Shown here piece after piece: positions 22,993 through 33,277 of a stretch of DNA of 64,000 bases. The DNA lies in NCBI GenBank assembly GCA_001570385.1, contig BBYL01000024.1:62001-126000 (forward strand), read 5' to 3'. The notes under the pieces were generated by a model. That model did not search any database, was not told the DNA's origin, and saw nothing but the letters and a program-made list of their open reading frames with translations. Every line of letters starts with the position of its first letter. Position 1 is the stretch's first letter. The translations under genes were made by a program, and so were the position numbers. The stretch is from Microtetraspora glauca (GTDB lineage Bacteria; Actinomycetota; Actinomycetes; Streptosporangiales; Streptosporangiaceae).

Positions 22993-24621
22993 GTGACAGA
23001 GGCGCTGATCAAGCGTTTGGGCGAGGAGGCCGGAGTCGGCCTGCCCGACGTACGGGTGACCGGAGCGGATCCCGTCCTGCCGTCCGTGTTCCGCATCGGA
23101 ACGGCAGCCGCAGCCTGCGTGGGCGCGGTCACCGCGGCGGCGGCGCTGTACTGGACCCGACAGGGCGGGCAAGTAGGAGCAGGGCACCCGCAGGCGGACC
23201 CAGACGCCGCGTCGCCCGGCCCGGATGCGACAGTGCCTTCCCCGGATTCCACAGCGCCGGGATCTGACGTACCGGACGTCGTCGCGGCGGACGAGCCGGT
23301 TCCGGACACCGCGACGCCGGACGCCGCGATGCCGGAGGTGAGCGTCGACGTACGGCATGCCGCGGCGGCGTTCCTGAGCGAGCGGTACTTCCGGATCGAC
23401 GGCGAGGGGATGGGCCTGTGGGCACCTCTGTCGGGCGACTACCGGACGTCGGACGGGTGGATCAAGCTGCACTGCAACTTCGACCATCATCGGGACGCCG
23501 TTCTCCGGGCGCTCCGCCTCCCCGCGGACGCCGGCCGAGCCGGGGTCTCCAGTGCCTGCGAGAGCCGTACGAGCGCGGAGATCGAGGACGCGGTGACCCG
23601 TGAGGGCGGCTGCGCGGCAGCGATGCGCAGCCGTGCGGAGTGGCTCGACCACCCGCAGGCCCAGGAGATCTCCCGGACGCCGGTGGTCGCGCTGTCTCGC
23701 CTGGACGTCGCGCTGCGGCCCGGCTCGGCCGCCCGGAACCCACTACGACGTGATCCAACGGGTCCCGGTCGGGTCGGCCGCCCGCTGGAGGGCGTACGGG
23801 TGCTCGACCTGACGAGGGTGATCGCGGGACCGGTCGCGGGGCGGATCCTGGCCGCGCACGGCGCCGAAGTGCTTCGGGTGGGGGCCGCGCACGTGCCCGA
23901 GGTGCCCGGGTTGGTGGTGGAAACGGCGTTCGGAAAGCGCTCGTGCCACATCGACCTGCGCACCGAGGCGGAGACGCTGCGCGAGCTGGTACGGCGAGCC
24001 GACGTCGTCGTCCAGGGGTATCGCCCCGGGGCGCTCGCGGATTGGGGCTTCGGGCCGGAGGATCTCGCCGGGCTCAGGCCGGGCATCGTGTCCGTCGAGA
24101 TCTCCGCGTACGGCTCCCGCGGCCCATGGGGGCGGCGGAGGGGGTTCGACAGTCTTGTGCAGATGGTGTGCGGCATCGCCCACGAGGGCGGGGACGGGAC
24201 ACGCCCGCGTCCTCTTCCGTGCCAGGCACTCGACCACGCCACCGGATACCTGGCCGCCTTCGGCGCGGTCGCCGGGTTGCTCCGCCGTGCGGACGAGGGG
24301 GGCTCCTGGCGGGTGGAGCTGTCCCTCGCCCGGACCGCGCGGTGGTTCGACGATCTCGGCAGGGTCGATCCGGAGCGGGCCACGTCGGACGGTACCGGTC
24401 CCGGGGAGAGCGGGCCGAGTGGGATCGAGCGCGGCGGGCAGGTACTCGACGGCGAGCCGGGGCCCTCGGTGGACGACCTGATGGCGAGCATGGACAGTCC
24501 CTTCGGCACGCTCACGTACGTGAGGCCGCCGGGTCGGATCGAGGGTGCGGAGCCGTACTGGGCGACTCCTCCGCCGCGCCAGGGCGAGCACCCCGCCGGA
24601 TGGGCGACGACCACAGGCTGA
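22993..24621 (+). CDS. Family III CoA-transferase-like protein (CaiB/BaiF fold, permuted layout)
   Basis: A 542-residue protein. Residues about 116-240 resemble the C-terminal half of a CaiB-type enzyme (VRHAAAAFLSERYFRIDG, PLSGDYRTSDGWIKLH). The N-terminal CaiB core comes second, from about 264 (PLEGVRVLDLTRVIAGPVAG, LRVGA, IDLRTEAETLRELVRRADVV, PGALADWGFG). The catalytic Asp of this family would be expected after the nucleotide-binding core, but I cannot place it with certainty. A Pro/Asp/Ala-rich linker occupies about 66-114. GTG 22993 has GGAGG 7 nt upstream; ATG 22942 is a longer alternative without a good site. The 3' end overlaps the convergent MFS gene by 110 nt. Substrate unknown. 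Confidence 0.85.
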   Translation: MTEALIKRLGEEAGVGLPDVRVTGADPVLPSVFRIGTAAAACVGAVTAAAALYWTRQGGQVGAGHPQADPDAASPGPDATVPSPDSTAPGSDVPDVVAADEPVPDTATPDAAMPEVSVDVRHAAAAFLSERYFRIDGEGMGLWAPLSGDYRTSDGWIKLHCNFDHHRDAVLRALRLPADAGRAGVSSACESRTSAEIEDAVTREGGCAAAMRSRAEWLDHPQAQEISRTPVVALSRLDVALRPGSAARNPLRRDPTGPGRVGRPLEGVRVLDLTRVIAGPVAGRILAAHGAEVLRVGAAHVPEVPGLVVETAFGKRSCHIDLRTEAETLRELVRRADVVVQGYRPGALADWGFGPEDLAGLRPGIVSVEISAYGSRGPWGRRRGFDSLVQMVCGIAHEGGDGTRPRPLPCQALDHATGYLAAFGAVAGLLRRADEGGSWRVELSLARTARWFDDLGRVDPERATSDGTGPGESGPSGIERGGQVLDGEPGPSVDDLMASMDSPFGTLTYVRPPGRIEGAEPYWATPPPRQGEHPAGWATTTG

Positions 24622-25810
24622 CGATGCAGAGCAGCGATCCCGCCGCGCAGGCCCAGATCGCGGGCCGGAGTCCGAGCATCTCGCCGAGCACGCCTCCGAG
24701 GACGCCGCCGAGAGCCATCACGCCCTGCGTGGCGAAGTTGGTCGTGGCGTTGACCCGGCCGAGCAGCCCCTCCGGCGCCTCGCGCATGGTGACGGAGCCG
24801 GCGCAGACGCTGTAACACACGACGGCCACACCGGTGATCACCTCTGCGGCGCCGAGCTGGCAGACGACGAGCCAGAGGGGGCCGCCCGCCGCCGCCGTGG
24901 CCACGAATCCGAAGGGGAAGAAGAGCACGGAGCCGAGGAGCACCCGGTTCTCGCCGAATCGGCCGGCGAGCCTGGGCGCGATCGCGGCTCCGATCAGGCC
25001 GCCGACACCGAAGCCGATCGCCGCGATGCCCACCAGGGGAGCGGGCAGGCCCAGGACGTTCACCGCGAAGAGCACGAAGAGCGCCATCTCGGCCGCGCCC
25101 AGCACGTTGACGATCATTCCGGTGGTGCAGAGCGCACGCAGCACGCGGTGGTTTATGAGGACGCGCAACCCCTCGGCGATCTCCCGCCCGAGCCCGCGCC
25201 CCTTGGCCGTGGTGCCGTTCTCGGGCGTACGGATGGCTCGCAGACAGAACGCGGACACCAGGAACGAGACCGCGTTGACCACGATCGCGACCGGCGCGGT
25301 GAGCAGGGCGACGAGCAGGCCCGCCAGCCCGGGACCGCCCATCTGGGCGATGGAGAAGACCGACTGGAAACCCGCGATGGCCGCCGTCCGCTGAGGTTCG
25401 GCGACCACGGTGGCGAGGTGGGGCGTGTTGAACGTGCGGAACACCACCGTGCACATGCCGATCGCGAAGGCGACGGTGATCAGCCAGGGGATGGTCAGCA
25501 TCCCGGTCAGCCAGGCGATCGGCACCGACAGGGCCGCGAGGCCGGCGATCAGCTCGCAGGCCACCATCACCGGCCGGCGGCGGGCCACGCGGTCGGCCAT
25601 GGCGCCGGACGGCAGGCCGACCAGCAGGAACGGGAACGTCGAGGCGGCCGCGAGCACGCCCATCTGGATCGGGGAGGCGTCCAGCGCCACGGCGGCCGTC
25701 AGGGGCACGGCCAGTCTGGCGACCTCGCTTCCGGTCTCGGAGACGGCGCGGGCGGACCACAGGAGCCGGTAGTCGCGCTGACGGCGGAGGGGGATCAGGG
25801 GAGTCGTCAC
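24512..25810 (-). CDS. MFS transporter (enterobactin-exporter/MFS_3 type)
   Basis: Twelve-helix major facilitator of 432 residues, starting RRQRDYRLLWSARAVSETGS, with the loop motif GAMADRVARRRPVMVACE between TM2 and TM3. A hydrophilic Pro/Ser/Ala tail of about 30 residues carries the antisense overlap with the CoA-transferase-like gene. GTG start at 25810. This subfamily exports drugs, siderophores or related compounds. It is divergent from an ArsR-type regulator across a palindromic operator, so expression is probably ligand-induced. Confidence 0.93.
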   Translation of the reverse strand: MTTPLIPLRRQRDYRLLWSARAVSETGSEVARLAVPLTAAVALDASPIQMGVLAAASTFPFLLVGLPSGAMADRVARRRPVMVACELIAGLAALSVPIAWLTGMLTIPWLITVAFAIGMCTVVFRTFNTPHLATVVAEPQRTAAIAGFQSVFSIAQMGGPGLAGLLVALLTAPVAIVVNAVSFLVSAFCLRAIRTPENGTTAKGRGLGREIAEGLRVLINHRVLRALCTTGMIVNVLGAAEMALFVLFAVNVLGLPAPLVGIAAIGFGVGGLIGAAIAPRLAGRFGENRVLLGSVLFFPFGFVATAAAGGPLWLVVCQLGAAEVITGVAVVCYSVCAGSVTMREAPEGLLGRVNATTNFATQGVMALGGVLGGVLGEMLGLRPAIWACAAGSLLCIVSLWSSPIRRGARPGAAEESPSTAPHPRSDPAASRT

Positions 25811-25855
25811 AACTATGAAGGTAATGCTTCATAGTTGTGAAAGCAATACTTCATA
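25811..25855. promoter_or_regulatory. Palindromic operator between MFS gene and ArsR regulator
   Basis: AACTATGAAG (25811-25820) and CTTCATAGTT (25827-25836) form a perfect 10-bp inverted repeat around GTAATG. A 13-base direct repeat, GTAATGCTTCATA (25821-25833) and GCAATACTTCATA (25843-25855), differs at two positions and is offset by 22 bp, about two helical turns. The palindrome abuts the MFS start codon, as expected for a repressor site. Confidence 0.75.
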
Positions 25856-25882
25856 TCTGGTCCGGCGGTAGCGTTGGGAGGC

Positions 25883-26545
25883 ATGACGAGCACATGGCCG
25901 GAGGGCTCCCGGCAGGTCACCGACGCCGGGGTGCTGCGGGCGCTGGCGCATCCCGCGCGGCTGGCCATCCTGAGCCGGCTCCAGACGGAGGGGCCGGCCA
26001 CCGCGACCGAGTGCGCGGAGGTCACCGGCCTGTCCCCGAGCGCGTGCAGCTACCATCTGCGCCAACTGGCCAAGCACGGGTTCGTGGCGGACGCGCCGCC
26101 GCGGGGGGACGGCAGGGAGCGCGTCTGGCGGGCGCTGCAGCGGTCGTGGGGATTCCAAACCCCAGAGGTCGAGTCTCCCGACATCATCGAGGCGCAGAAC
26201 GCCGTGATCGAGTCGGTCCTGGCGGAGGCCGACCAGCGGCTCCGCGACTATCTGGCCAATTCGGACCAGGAGTCCCGAGAGTGGAAGGGGTCCGCCTGGC
26301 TCACCCACGGGGTGCTGCGCGTGGACGCCGAGGAGCTGCGGGAGATCGCGGAGCGGATCAACGAGGTGATCCGTCCGTACCGCGTGACCGAGCGGGATCC
26401 GGGGGAGGCGCCGACCGGGGCCCGGCTGGCGGAGATCCATCTGCGCATGTTCCCCAGGACGCCCCGCCGGCGCGATCCGGCCCCGGGGGAGGCGGCGAAG
26501 AAGACAGCGAACGGGACCTCCACGGGCGACCCCGGGGAAGGATGA
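25883..26545 (+). CDS. ArsR/HTH_20-family transcriptional regulator
   Basis: A 220-residue regulator with an N-terminal winged HTH (VLRALAHPARLAILSRLQTE, ECAEVTGLSPSACSYHLRQL, wing APPRGDGRERVWRA) and a C-terminal helical ligand domain (about 85-205) typical of HTH_20 repressors of MFS genes. No metal-binding cysteine pair of the classical ArsR kind is present. ATG 25883 is used; GGGAGG is only 1 nt away, so TTG 25874 or leaderless translation is possible. Divergent from the MFS exporter it probably represses. Confidence 0.9.
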   Translation: MTSTWPEGSRQVTDAGVLRALAHPARLAILSRLQTEGPATATECAEVTGLSPSACSYHLRQLAKHGFVADAPPRGDGRERVWRALQRSWGFQTPEVESPDIIEAQNAVIESVLAEADQRLRDYLANSDQESREWKGSAWLTHGVLRVDAEELREIAERINEVIRPYRVTERDPGEAPTGARLAEIHLRMFPRTPRRRDPAPGEAAKKTANGTSTGDPGEG

Positions 26546-26854
26546 CCCGGCGCGTCCGTGAGCCGCGGAACGGGCGGCCGGTCCCCCGCGCGGACGGCCC
26601 CGCGCGCGCCGGTCGGACGGCGGAGGTTCCATGCCGAAACGCCCCGCCCGGCGACGCCGGGACAGTCAAGTCGCCGGTCATCCGACGGGACGGATCCGGG
26701 TAGACTGTTCGACGGCCTGCGGCATGCGGGCCGAATACGCACGCCCATTCACGAGCTGTCCCTTCGGTCCGGTTCTTCCGGCTGGAACGGCTCAGGGCGT
26801 CAGGGCGGGGGCCGTGGGCTCCCGCATGGAACCGAGTTCTGGAGGACCATCACC
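26546..26854 (+). promoter_or_regulatory. rpsB leader and promoter region
   Basis: A 309-nt gap before rpsB. TAGACT (26701-26706) matches the TANNNT -10 pattern; the -35 region is weak. From there about 150 nt of leader precede the GGAGG at 26841. This length is consistent with a structured leader for S2/Ts autoregulation. I cannot identify a known leader motif by eye. Confidence 0.35.
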
Positions 26855-27760
26855 ATGGCCCCTGTCGTCACCATGCGACAGCTGCTCGAGAGCGGCGTTC
26901 ACTTCGGCCACCAGACGCGTCGGTGGAACCCGAAGATGAAGCGCTTCATCTTCACCGAGCGCAACGGCATCTACATCATCGACCTGCAGAAGTCGCTGTC
27001 GTTCATCGACCGGGCGTACGACTTCGTGAAGGAGACCGTCGCGCACGGCGGCTCCATCATGTTCATCGGCACGAAGAAGCAGGCTCAGGAGTCCATCGCC
27101 GAGCAGGCCTCGCGCGTCGGGATGCCGTACGTGAACCAGCGCTGGCTGGGCGGCATGCTCACCAACTTCTCCACCGTGCACAAGAGGCTCCAGCGTCTGA
27201 AGGAGCTCGAGGAGCTCGACTTCGACAACGTGGCCGGCTCCGGGCTCACCAAGAAGGAGCTCCTGATGCGCCGCCGCGAGAAGGAGAAGCTGGAGCGCAC
27301 CCTCGGCGGTATCCGTGACATGGCCCGCGTGCCCAGCGCGATCTGGATCGTGGACACCAAGAAGGAGCACATCGCGATCAACGAGGCCAAGAAGCTTGGC
27401 ATCCCGGTCGTCGCGATCCTCGACACCAACTGCGACCCCGACGAGGTCGACTACCCGATCCCGGGTAACGACGACGCCATCCGCGCCGTCAGCCTCCTCA
27501 CCCGCGTCATCGCCGACGCGGTCGCCGACGGCCTGATGACCCGTGCGGGCGCCGGCCGCGGTGACGAGAAGCCCGCGGGTGTCGCCGCCGCCGAGCCGCT
27601 GGCCGAGTGGGAGCGCGAGCTGCTCGCCCCCGCCGAGACCGCCGAGGCTCCGGCCGAAGCCGCCGCGGAGGCCCCCGCCGAGGCTCCGGCCACCGAGGCT
27701 CCGGCCGCGGAGGCCCCGGCCGAGGAGGCTCCCGCCGCCGAGGGCGAGCAGCAGGCCTAG
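26855..27760 (+). CDS. rpsB: 30S ribosomal protein S2
   Basis: Small-subunit protein of 301 residues. Residues 1-240 are canonical S2 ([69 protein letters not shown]). The last 45 residues are an Ala/Glu/Pro tail of repeating APAEA-type units, longer than in most bacteria though such tails occur in actinobacteria. ATG 26855 has GGAGG 9 nt upstream. First gene of rpsB-tsf-pyrH-frr-cdsA. Confidence 0.98.
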   Translation: MAPVVTMRQLLESGVHFGHQTRRWNPKMKRFIFTERNGIYIIDLQKSLSFIDRAYDFVKETVAHGGSIMFIGTKKQAQESIAEQASRVGMPYVNQRWLGGMLTNFSTVHKRLQRLKELEELDFDNVAGSGLTKKELLMRRREKEKLERTLGGIRDMARVPSAIWIVDTKKEHIAINEAKKLGIPVVAILDTNCDPDEVDYPIPGNDDAIRAVSLLTRVIADAVADGLMTRAGAGRGDEKPAGVAAAEPLAEWERELLAPAETAEAPAEAAAEAPAEAPATEAPAAEAPAEEAPAAEGEQQA

Positions 27761-27923
27761 TCCCAGGTCCGGTACGGCACCGCCGTACTGATCCGAAGAC
27801 TCCACGGGGTGGGCGTGTCCGCCAGCGGGTGCGCCCACCTCGTCCACGAGACATCTGATCTCATGCCGACGTCTGGGATCAGGAACGACTTCCCATCAGG
27901 GTTCCGAAGAGGAAATTAGGACA

Positions 27924-28757
27924 ATGGCTTCCGTGAACATGGCCGACGTCAAGCGGCTTCGCGAGCTGACCGCCGCCGGCATGATGGACTGCAAGAAGGC
28001 GCTCGAGGAGTCCGAGGGCGACTTCGACCGCGCCGTCGAGCTCCTGCGCCTCAAGGGCGCCAAGGATGTCGGCAAGCGCGAGGCTCGCACCGCCTCCAAC
28101 GGGCTTGTCGCCGTCAAGCACGAGGGCGACTCCGCCGCCGCCCTGCTCGAGCTCAACTGCGAGACCGACTTCGTGGCGAAGGGTGAGCGCTTCCAGGAGC
28201 TCGCCGCCGACGTCGTCGCGCACATCCTCGCCACCCGGCCGAGCGACGTGCCGACCCTGCTCGAGTCCGAGCTCAATGGCAAGACCGTCAAGGAGCTCCT
28301 CGACGAGGCCAACGCCGCGCTCGGCGAGAAGATCGAGATCCGCCGCTTCTCGGTGCTCGAGGGTGGCTACGTCGGCTCCTACATGCACAAGACCGACCCG
28401 CAGCTGCCGCCGGCGGTGGGCGTGCTCGTCCAGCTCGACACCGCCAAGCCGGACGTGGCCAAGGACATCGCCCAGCACGCTGCCGCGATGGCGCCGAAGT
28501 TCCTGAGCCCGGCCGAGGTCCCCGCCGACGTCATCGCCAAGGAGCGCGCGCTCTTCGAGGAGATGACCCGCGAGGAGGGCAAGCCCGAGGCCGCCATCGG
28601 CAAGATCGTCGATGGCCGCGTCAACGGCTGGTACAAGGACTTCACGCTGCTGGAGCAGGCCTTCGTGAAGGACAACAAGAAGAGCATCGCCAAGTACGCC
28701 GACGAGGCGGGCGTCAAGGTCCTGGCCTTCGCCCGCTTCAAGGTCGGCCAGGCTTAG
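27924..28757 (+). CDS. tsf: Elongation factor Ts
   Basis: Guanine-nucleotide exchange factor for EF-Tu, 277 residues. The UBA-like N-terminus (ADVKRLRELTAAGMMDCKKAL) is followed by the core with NCETDFVAKGERFQELA and the Ts dimerisation half. ATG 27924 gives the expected N-terminal extension before ADVKRLREL and is preceded by AGGAC; ATG 27939 is an alternative. It lies 163 nt after rpsB, with no obvious terminator in the gap. Confidence 0.98.
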   Translation: MASVNMADVKRLRELTAAGMMDCKKALEESEGDFDRAVELLRLKGAKDVGKREARTASNGLVAVKHEGDSAAALLELNCETDFVAKGERFQELAADVVAHILATRPSDVPTLLESELNGKTVKELLDEANAALGEKIEIRRFSVLEGGYVGSYMHKTDPQLPPAVGVLVQLDTAKPDVAKDIAQHAAAMAPKFLSPAEVPADVIAKERALFEEMTREEGKPEAAIGKIVDGRVNGWYKDFTLLEQAFVKDNKKSIAKYADEAGVKVLAFARFKVGQA

Positions 28758-29594
<837 letters not shown>

Positions 29595-29603
29595 GGAGCC
29601 GCT

Positions 29604-30161
29604 GTGATCGACGAAACCCTCCTCGAGGCCGAGGAGAAGATGGACAAGGCGGTAACGGTCGCCAAGGAAGACTTCGCGGGCATCCGCACCGGCCGTGTCA
29701 CGCCCTCGATGTTCAACAAGATCAACGTGGACTACTACGGATCGCCGACCCCGATCCAGCAGCTCGCGTCGTTCCACGTCCCCGAGGCCCGCATGGTCCT
29801 CATCCAGCCCTACGACAAGGGCGCGATGACCTCGATCGAGAAGGCCATCCGGGACAGCGACCTGGGCGTCAACCCGGGCAACGACGGTGTTGTGATCCGC
29901 GTCGTCTTCCCCGAGCTTTCGGAGGAGCGCCGCAAGGAGTACATCAAGGTCGCCCGTAACAAGGCTGAGAACAGCAGGGTCTCCGTGCGGAACATCCGCC
30001 GCCACGCCAAGGAGGCCCTCGACAAGCTGGTCAAGGACAGCGAGGCCGGTGAGGACGAGGTCCACCGCGCGGTGAAGGAGCTCGACGACCTGACCCAGAA
30101 GCACGTCGCCAAGATCGACGAGCTGCTGAAGCACAAGGAAGCCGAACTGCTGGAAGTCTAG
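29604..30161 (+). CDS. frr: Ribosome recycling factor
   Basis: Releases ribosomes from mRNA after termination together with EF-G. The 185 residues show the full RRF pattern: two-domain alpha/beta plus three-helix bundle, with [41 protein letters not shown], and [18 protein letters not shown] start at 29604. A long inverted repeat follows the stop before cdsA. Confidence 0.98.
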   Translation: MIDETLLEAEEKMDKAVTVAKEDFAGIRTGRVTPSMFNKINVDYYGSPTPIQQLASFHVPEARMVLIQPYDKGAMTSIEKAIRDSDLGVNPGNDGVVIRVVFPELSEERRKEYIKVARNKAENSRVSVRNIRRHAKEALDKLVKDSEAGEDEVHRAVKELDDLTQKHVAKIDELLKHKEAELLEV

Positions 30162-30183
30162 GCAGCGCCTGGGCACAGCCGTG

Positions 30184-30226
30184 ATCCTTGTGCCGTGCTG
30201 TTCACGGAACAGCGCGGCACAAGGAT
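30184..30226 (+). terminator. 20-bp inverted repeat between frr and cdsA
   Basis: ATCCTTGTGCCGTGCTGTTC (30184-30203) pairs with GAACAGCGCGGCACAAGGAT (30207-30226) over 20 bp with one G-U pair and a 3-nt loop. No T-tract follows, and the cdsA start is only 25 nt downstream. It could be a Rho-independent-like stop, an attenuator, or a protein-binding palindrome controlling cdsA. Confidence 0.6.
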
Positions 30227-30250
30227 TACGTGTATAGGGAGTAGAGCAGG

Positions 30251-31192
30251 TTGGACGGAACGGCTGCTGGCGACCGGGACTCGGCCGAGAACATGGCCGG
30301 TTCCTCCAGCGATGGGCGCGATGCCGCACGAAACGGGTCATCCAACGGCTCGCCCAACGGGTCACCCGGTCCGGCGGCCGGCGGGAGCCGTACCGGCCGG
30401 AACCTGCCGGTCGCGATAGCGGTCGGCGTCGCGCTGGGCGTGCTGGTCATCGGTTCGCTGTACGTCGTCAAGGTCGTCTTCCTGCTGGTCGTGCTGGCGG
30501 CCGTGGGGCTGGGCGTCCACGAGCTCGTCCGGGCGCTCGCGGCCCGTGGCGTGCGCGCGCCGCTCGTCCCGTCGCTCGCCGGTACGGCCGCCATGCTCGG
30601 CGGCGCGTACTGGGGCGGGCCGGTGTCCCTGGTCGGCGCGTTCGCGCTGACCGTGATGGTGCTGCTGACCTGGCGTATGTTCCAGGGCATCGACGGCTAC
30701 GTCCGTGACGCCACCGGCAGTGTGCTGGTCGCCGCCTACCCGTCGTTGCTGGCCGGCTTCGTCGCGCTGCTGCTCGTCCCCGACGATGGCCCCGACCGCG
30801 TGGTCATCTTCATCGCTGTCACAGTTTGCAGTGATATTGGGGGATATTTCGCGGGAATTCTCTTCGGCAAGCACAAGATGTCGCCGATCATCAGCCCCAA
30901 GAAGACCTGGGAAGGGTTCACCGGGTCCGCCGTGGCCTGCGTCGTCGCGGGTGCGCTGCTCGTGCACTTCCTGTTGGACGGGGCGTACTGGCAGGGCGCG
31001 CTCCTCGGCGCGGTCGTGGTCGTCTGTGCCACGCTCGGCGACCTGATCGAGTCGGTGATCAAGAGAGATCTCGGCATCAAGGACATGGGCACGCTGCTGC
31101 CCGGCCACGGCGGTGTGATGGACCGCCTCGACTCCCTGCTCTTCACCCTGGTCCCCGTCTGGCTGCTGCTGCAGCTGTTCATCCCGTCCTGA
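30251..31192 (+). CDS. cdsA: Phosphatidate cytidylyltransferase
   Basis: Integral membrane enzyme making CDP-diacylglycerol from phosphatidate and CTP. Of 313 residues, about 1-55 are a hydrophilic Ser/Gly/Asn-rich N-terminus; multiple TMs follow. The CDS signature is near the C-terminus: SVIKRDLGIKDMGTLLPGHG then GVMDRLDSL. The TTG at 30251 is the best start I can see, with GGAG 9 nt upstream; the N-terminal region is low in conservation, so a later start is possible. Confidence 0.95.
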   Translation: MDGTAAGDRDSAENMAGSSSDGRDAARNGSSNGSPNGSPGPAAGGSRTGRNLPVAIAVGVALGVLVIGSLYVVKVVFLLVVLAAVGLGVHELVRALAARGVRAPLVPSLAGTAAMLGGAYWGGPVSLVGAFALTVMVLLTWRMFQGIDGYVRDATGSVLVAAYPSLLAGFVALLLVPDDGPDRVVIFIAVTVCSDIGGYFAGILFGKHKMSPIISPKKTWEGFTGSAVACVVAGALLVHFLLDGAYWQGALLGAVVVVCATLGDLIESVIKRDLGIKDMGTLLPGHGGVMDRLDSLLFTLVPVWLLLQLFIPS

Positions 31193-31434
31193 CGGGGATC
31201 TCACCGGCGGTTCCGCGCGGATCGCGAAGGTAAGCTACGAGGACGCCTGGGCCCGCCCGGCGACGACGGCCCGGACGCGGCGTCCCAGGAAGCGGATCAC
31301 CGCTGCGTTCACGAGGCCCCCGGGTACGGCTCGCCGGAAGCCGGCTCGGGCCATCCCGGGCCGGAGCGTCCCGGGCGAGGACGGATCCCCGAAAATCCGG
31401 CAGACCAGACGAGCGAGAGATCGGAAGTGACCGC

Positions 31435-32559
31435 GTGAGCGAGCAGCCGACCAGGAACGCCGCCCAGCTCACCCTCGTGGCGCCGCGCCGTGCCAAGCCG
31501 CAGCGGCACCTGGCCGACCTGACCATGGCCGAGCGCCGTGCGGCGGTCGCCGAGCTGGGTGAGAAGCCGTTCCGCGCGGACCAGCTCTCCCGGCACTACT
31601 TCGCGAAGCTGACCGCGTCCCCCGACCAGATGACCGACCTGCCGGGTGAGACCCGCGAGCGGCTGGTGTCGCAGCTGATGCCGTCGCTGCTGACCCCCGT
31701 ACGCGAGATCACCTGCGACGACGGCATGACGCGTAAGACGCTGTGGAAGCTGTTCGACGGCTCCCTCGTCGAGTCGGTGTTGATGCGCTATACCGACCGC
31801 GTCACGATGTGCGTCTCCTCCCAGGCCGGATGCGGCATGAACTGCCCGTTCTGCGCCACCGGCCAGGCCGGCCTGACCAGGAACATGTCGACGGGCGAGA
31901 TCGTCGAGCAGGTCGTCGCCGGAGCCCGCGCGCTCGCGGCCGGCGAGGTCCCCGGCGGACCCGGCAGGGTGAGCAACATCGTCTTCATGGGCATGGGCGA
32001 GCCGATGGCCAACTACAAGGCCGTCATCGGCGCGGTCCACCGGCTCGTCGATCCCTCGCCCGAAGGGCTCGGCATCTCCGCGCGTGGTGTCACCGTGTCC
32101 ACCGTGGGCCTCGTCCCCGCGATCGAGAAGCTGGCGGGCGAGGGGCTGCCCGTGACGCTGGCAGTGTCACTCCACGCGCCCGACGACGAGCTGCGCGACA
32201 CCCTGGTGCCGATCAACACCCGGTGGAAGGTCGCCGAGGTGCTCGGCGCGGCCTGGGACTACGCCGCGCGGACCAAGCGCCGGGTCTCCATCGAGTACGC
32301 CCTGATCAAGGACATCAACGACCAGGAGTGGCGGGCCGATCTGCTCGGCCGGCTGCTCAAGGGCAAGCTCGCGCACGTCAACCTCATCCCGCTGAACCCC
32401 ACGCCGGGATCCAAGTGGACCGCCTCCCGGCCCGAGGACGAGCGTGCCTTCGTCCGCCGTCTGGAGTCGCACGGCGTCGCGGTCACCGTCCGAGACACCC
32501 GCGGCCGCGAGATCGACGGCGCCTGCGGCCAGCTCGCCGCCGCGTCACCCCAGTCCTGA
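31435..32559 (+). CDS. rlmN: Dual-specificity 23S rRNA/tRNA adenine-C2 methyltransferase RlmN
   Basis: Radical-SAM enzyme forming m2A2503 in 23S rRNA and m2A37 in tRNAs. The 374 residues contain the CxxxCxxC cluster at Cys133, Cys137 and Cys140 ([12 protein letters not shown]), GMGEPMANY, and the methyl-carrying Cys364 in [11 protein letters not shown] 31435. It sits 242 nt after cdsA in the conserved rpsB-to-rlmN block, so it may have its own promoter; TAAGCT near 31230 is a weak -10 candidate. Confidence 0.97.
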   Translation: MSEQPTRNAAQLTLVAPRRAKPQRHLADLTMAERRAAVAELGEKPFRADQLSRHYFAKLTASPDQMTDLPGETRERLVSQLMPSLLTPVREITCDDGMTRKTLWKLFDGSLVESVLMRYTDRVTMCVSSQAGCGMNCPFCATGQAGLTRNMSTGEIVEQVVAGARALAAGEVPGGPGRVSNIVFMGMGEPMANYKAVIGAVHRLVDPSPEGLGISARGVTVSTVGLVPAIEKLAGEGLPVTLAVSLHAPDDELRDTLVPINTRWKVAEVLGAAWDYAARTKRRVSIEYALIKDINDQEWRADLLGRLLKGKLAHVNLIPLNPTPGSKWTASRPEDERAFVRRLESHGVAVTVRDTRGREIDGACGQLAAASPQS

Positions 32560-32614
32560 GCCCGGCCGTACACGTCCTGAGCCCGGCTCGCCTGCGGTGC
32601 TGAAGACCGTCGTC

Positions 32615-33277
32615 TCAGGGACGGGTACGGCGCAGCCGGGCGTACGCGGCGAGGCCGAGCACCGGCCACAGGAGCGACCACGCGGCCAGCGCGGGGAAGT
32701 GCGCGAGCAGTTCGCCGTGGTTAGCCTCGCGCATCCAGGTCATGACCGGGACCGTGAGCCAGGGAAGCCCGGACATGCTGAGCAGCAGCACCGCGAGGTA
32801 GCCGAGGAGCAGCACCAGCGTGGAGGTCGCCGGCGAGCTGAGGATCGGACGGCTGGTCAGCGCGCCGAGCGTGGTGCCCGCCAGGATGGCGAGCAGGTGC
32901 AGTCCGACGCCCGCGAGCACGGCGGCGGTGCTCGGTCCGTCCGACAGCCGTAGGACGAGCGCGGCGAAGGAGATCGCCGCCAGCCCGGAGTTGAAGATCC
33001 ACGCCGCCACGATCCCGGCGGTCGCCTCCGCGCGGCCGACGGCCGTGATGGCGATCATCCGCTGCTCGTCCGGCTCGCCGTCCAGGAGCCCGCGCGCGGC
33101 CCAGGCGAAGACCGGGATCAGGATGGCGGCCGAATCGGCCATGGCCCCCAGCTCGGCGCCGGAGGGCACCGGCCCCGCGTACAGGATGCCCAGCAGGACC
33201 AGGAGGCCGATGAGCGGCTGGAACGCCCGGTGGGATCTCACGTACGCGGCGATCCTGAACCGCGCCAGGGCGATCAT
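32615..33277 (-). CDS. ABC-2-type transporter permease-like membrane protein
   Basis: A 220-residue membrane protein with about five to six hydrophobic segments (FQPLIGLLVLLGILYAG, ILIPVFAWAARGLL, VLAGVGLHLLAILAGTTLG, STLVLLLGYLAVLLLS, WSLLWPVLGLAAYARL). No signal peptide or enzymatic motif. ATG 33277 overlaps the upstream ATPase stop in an ATGA arrangement, so the two form a two-gene ABC system, probably an exporter. Substrate unknown. Confidence 0.82.
   Translation of the reverse strand: MIALARFRIAAYVRSHRAFQPLIGLLVLLGILYAGPVPSGAELGAMADSAAILIPVFAWAARGLLDGEPDEQRMIAITAVGRAEATAGIVAAWIFNSGLAAISFAALVLRLSDGPSTAAVLAGVGLHLLAILAGTTLGALTSRPILSSPATSTLVLLLGYLAVLLLSMSGLPWLTVPVMTWMREANHGELLAHFPALAAWSLLWPVLGLAAYARLRRTRP

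Noticed and set aside
23487-25832. 781-codon minus-strand ORF across the CoA-transferase-like and MFS genes
   Set aside because: Arg/Gly/Ala-rich composition typical of an antisense frame in GC-rich DNA; both overlapped genes have clear domains.
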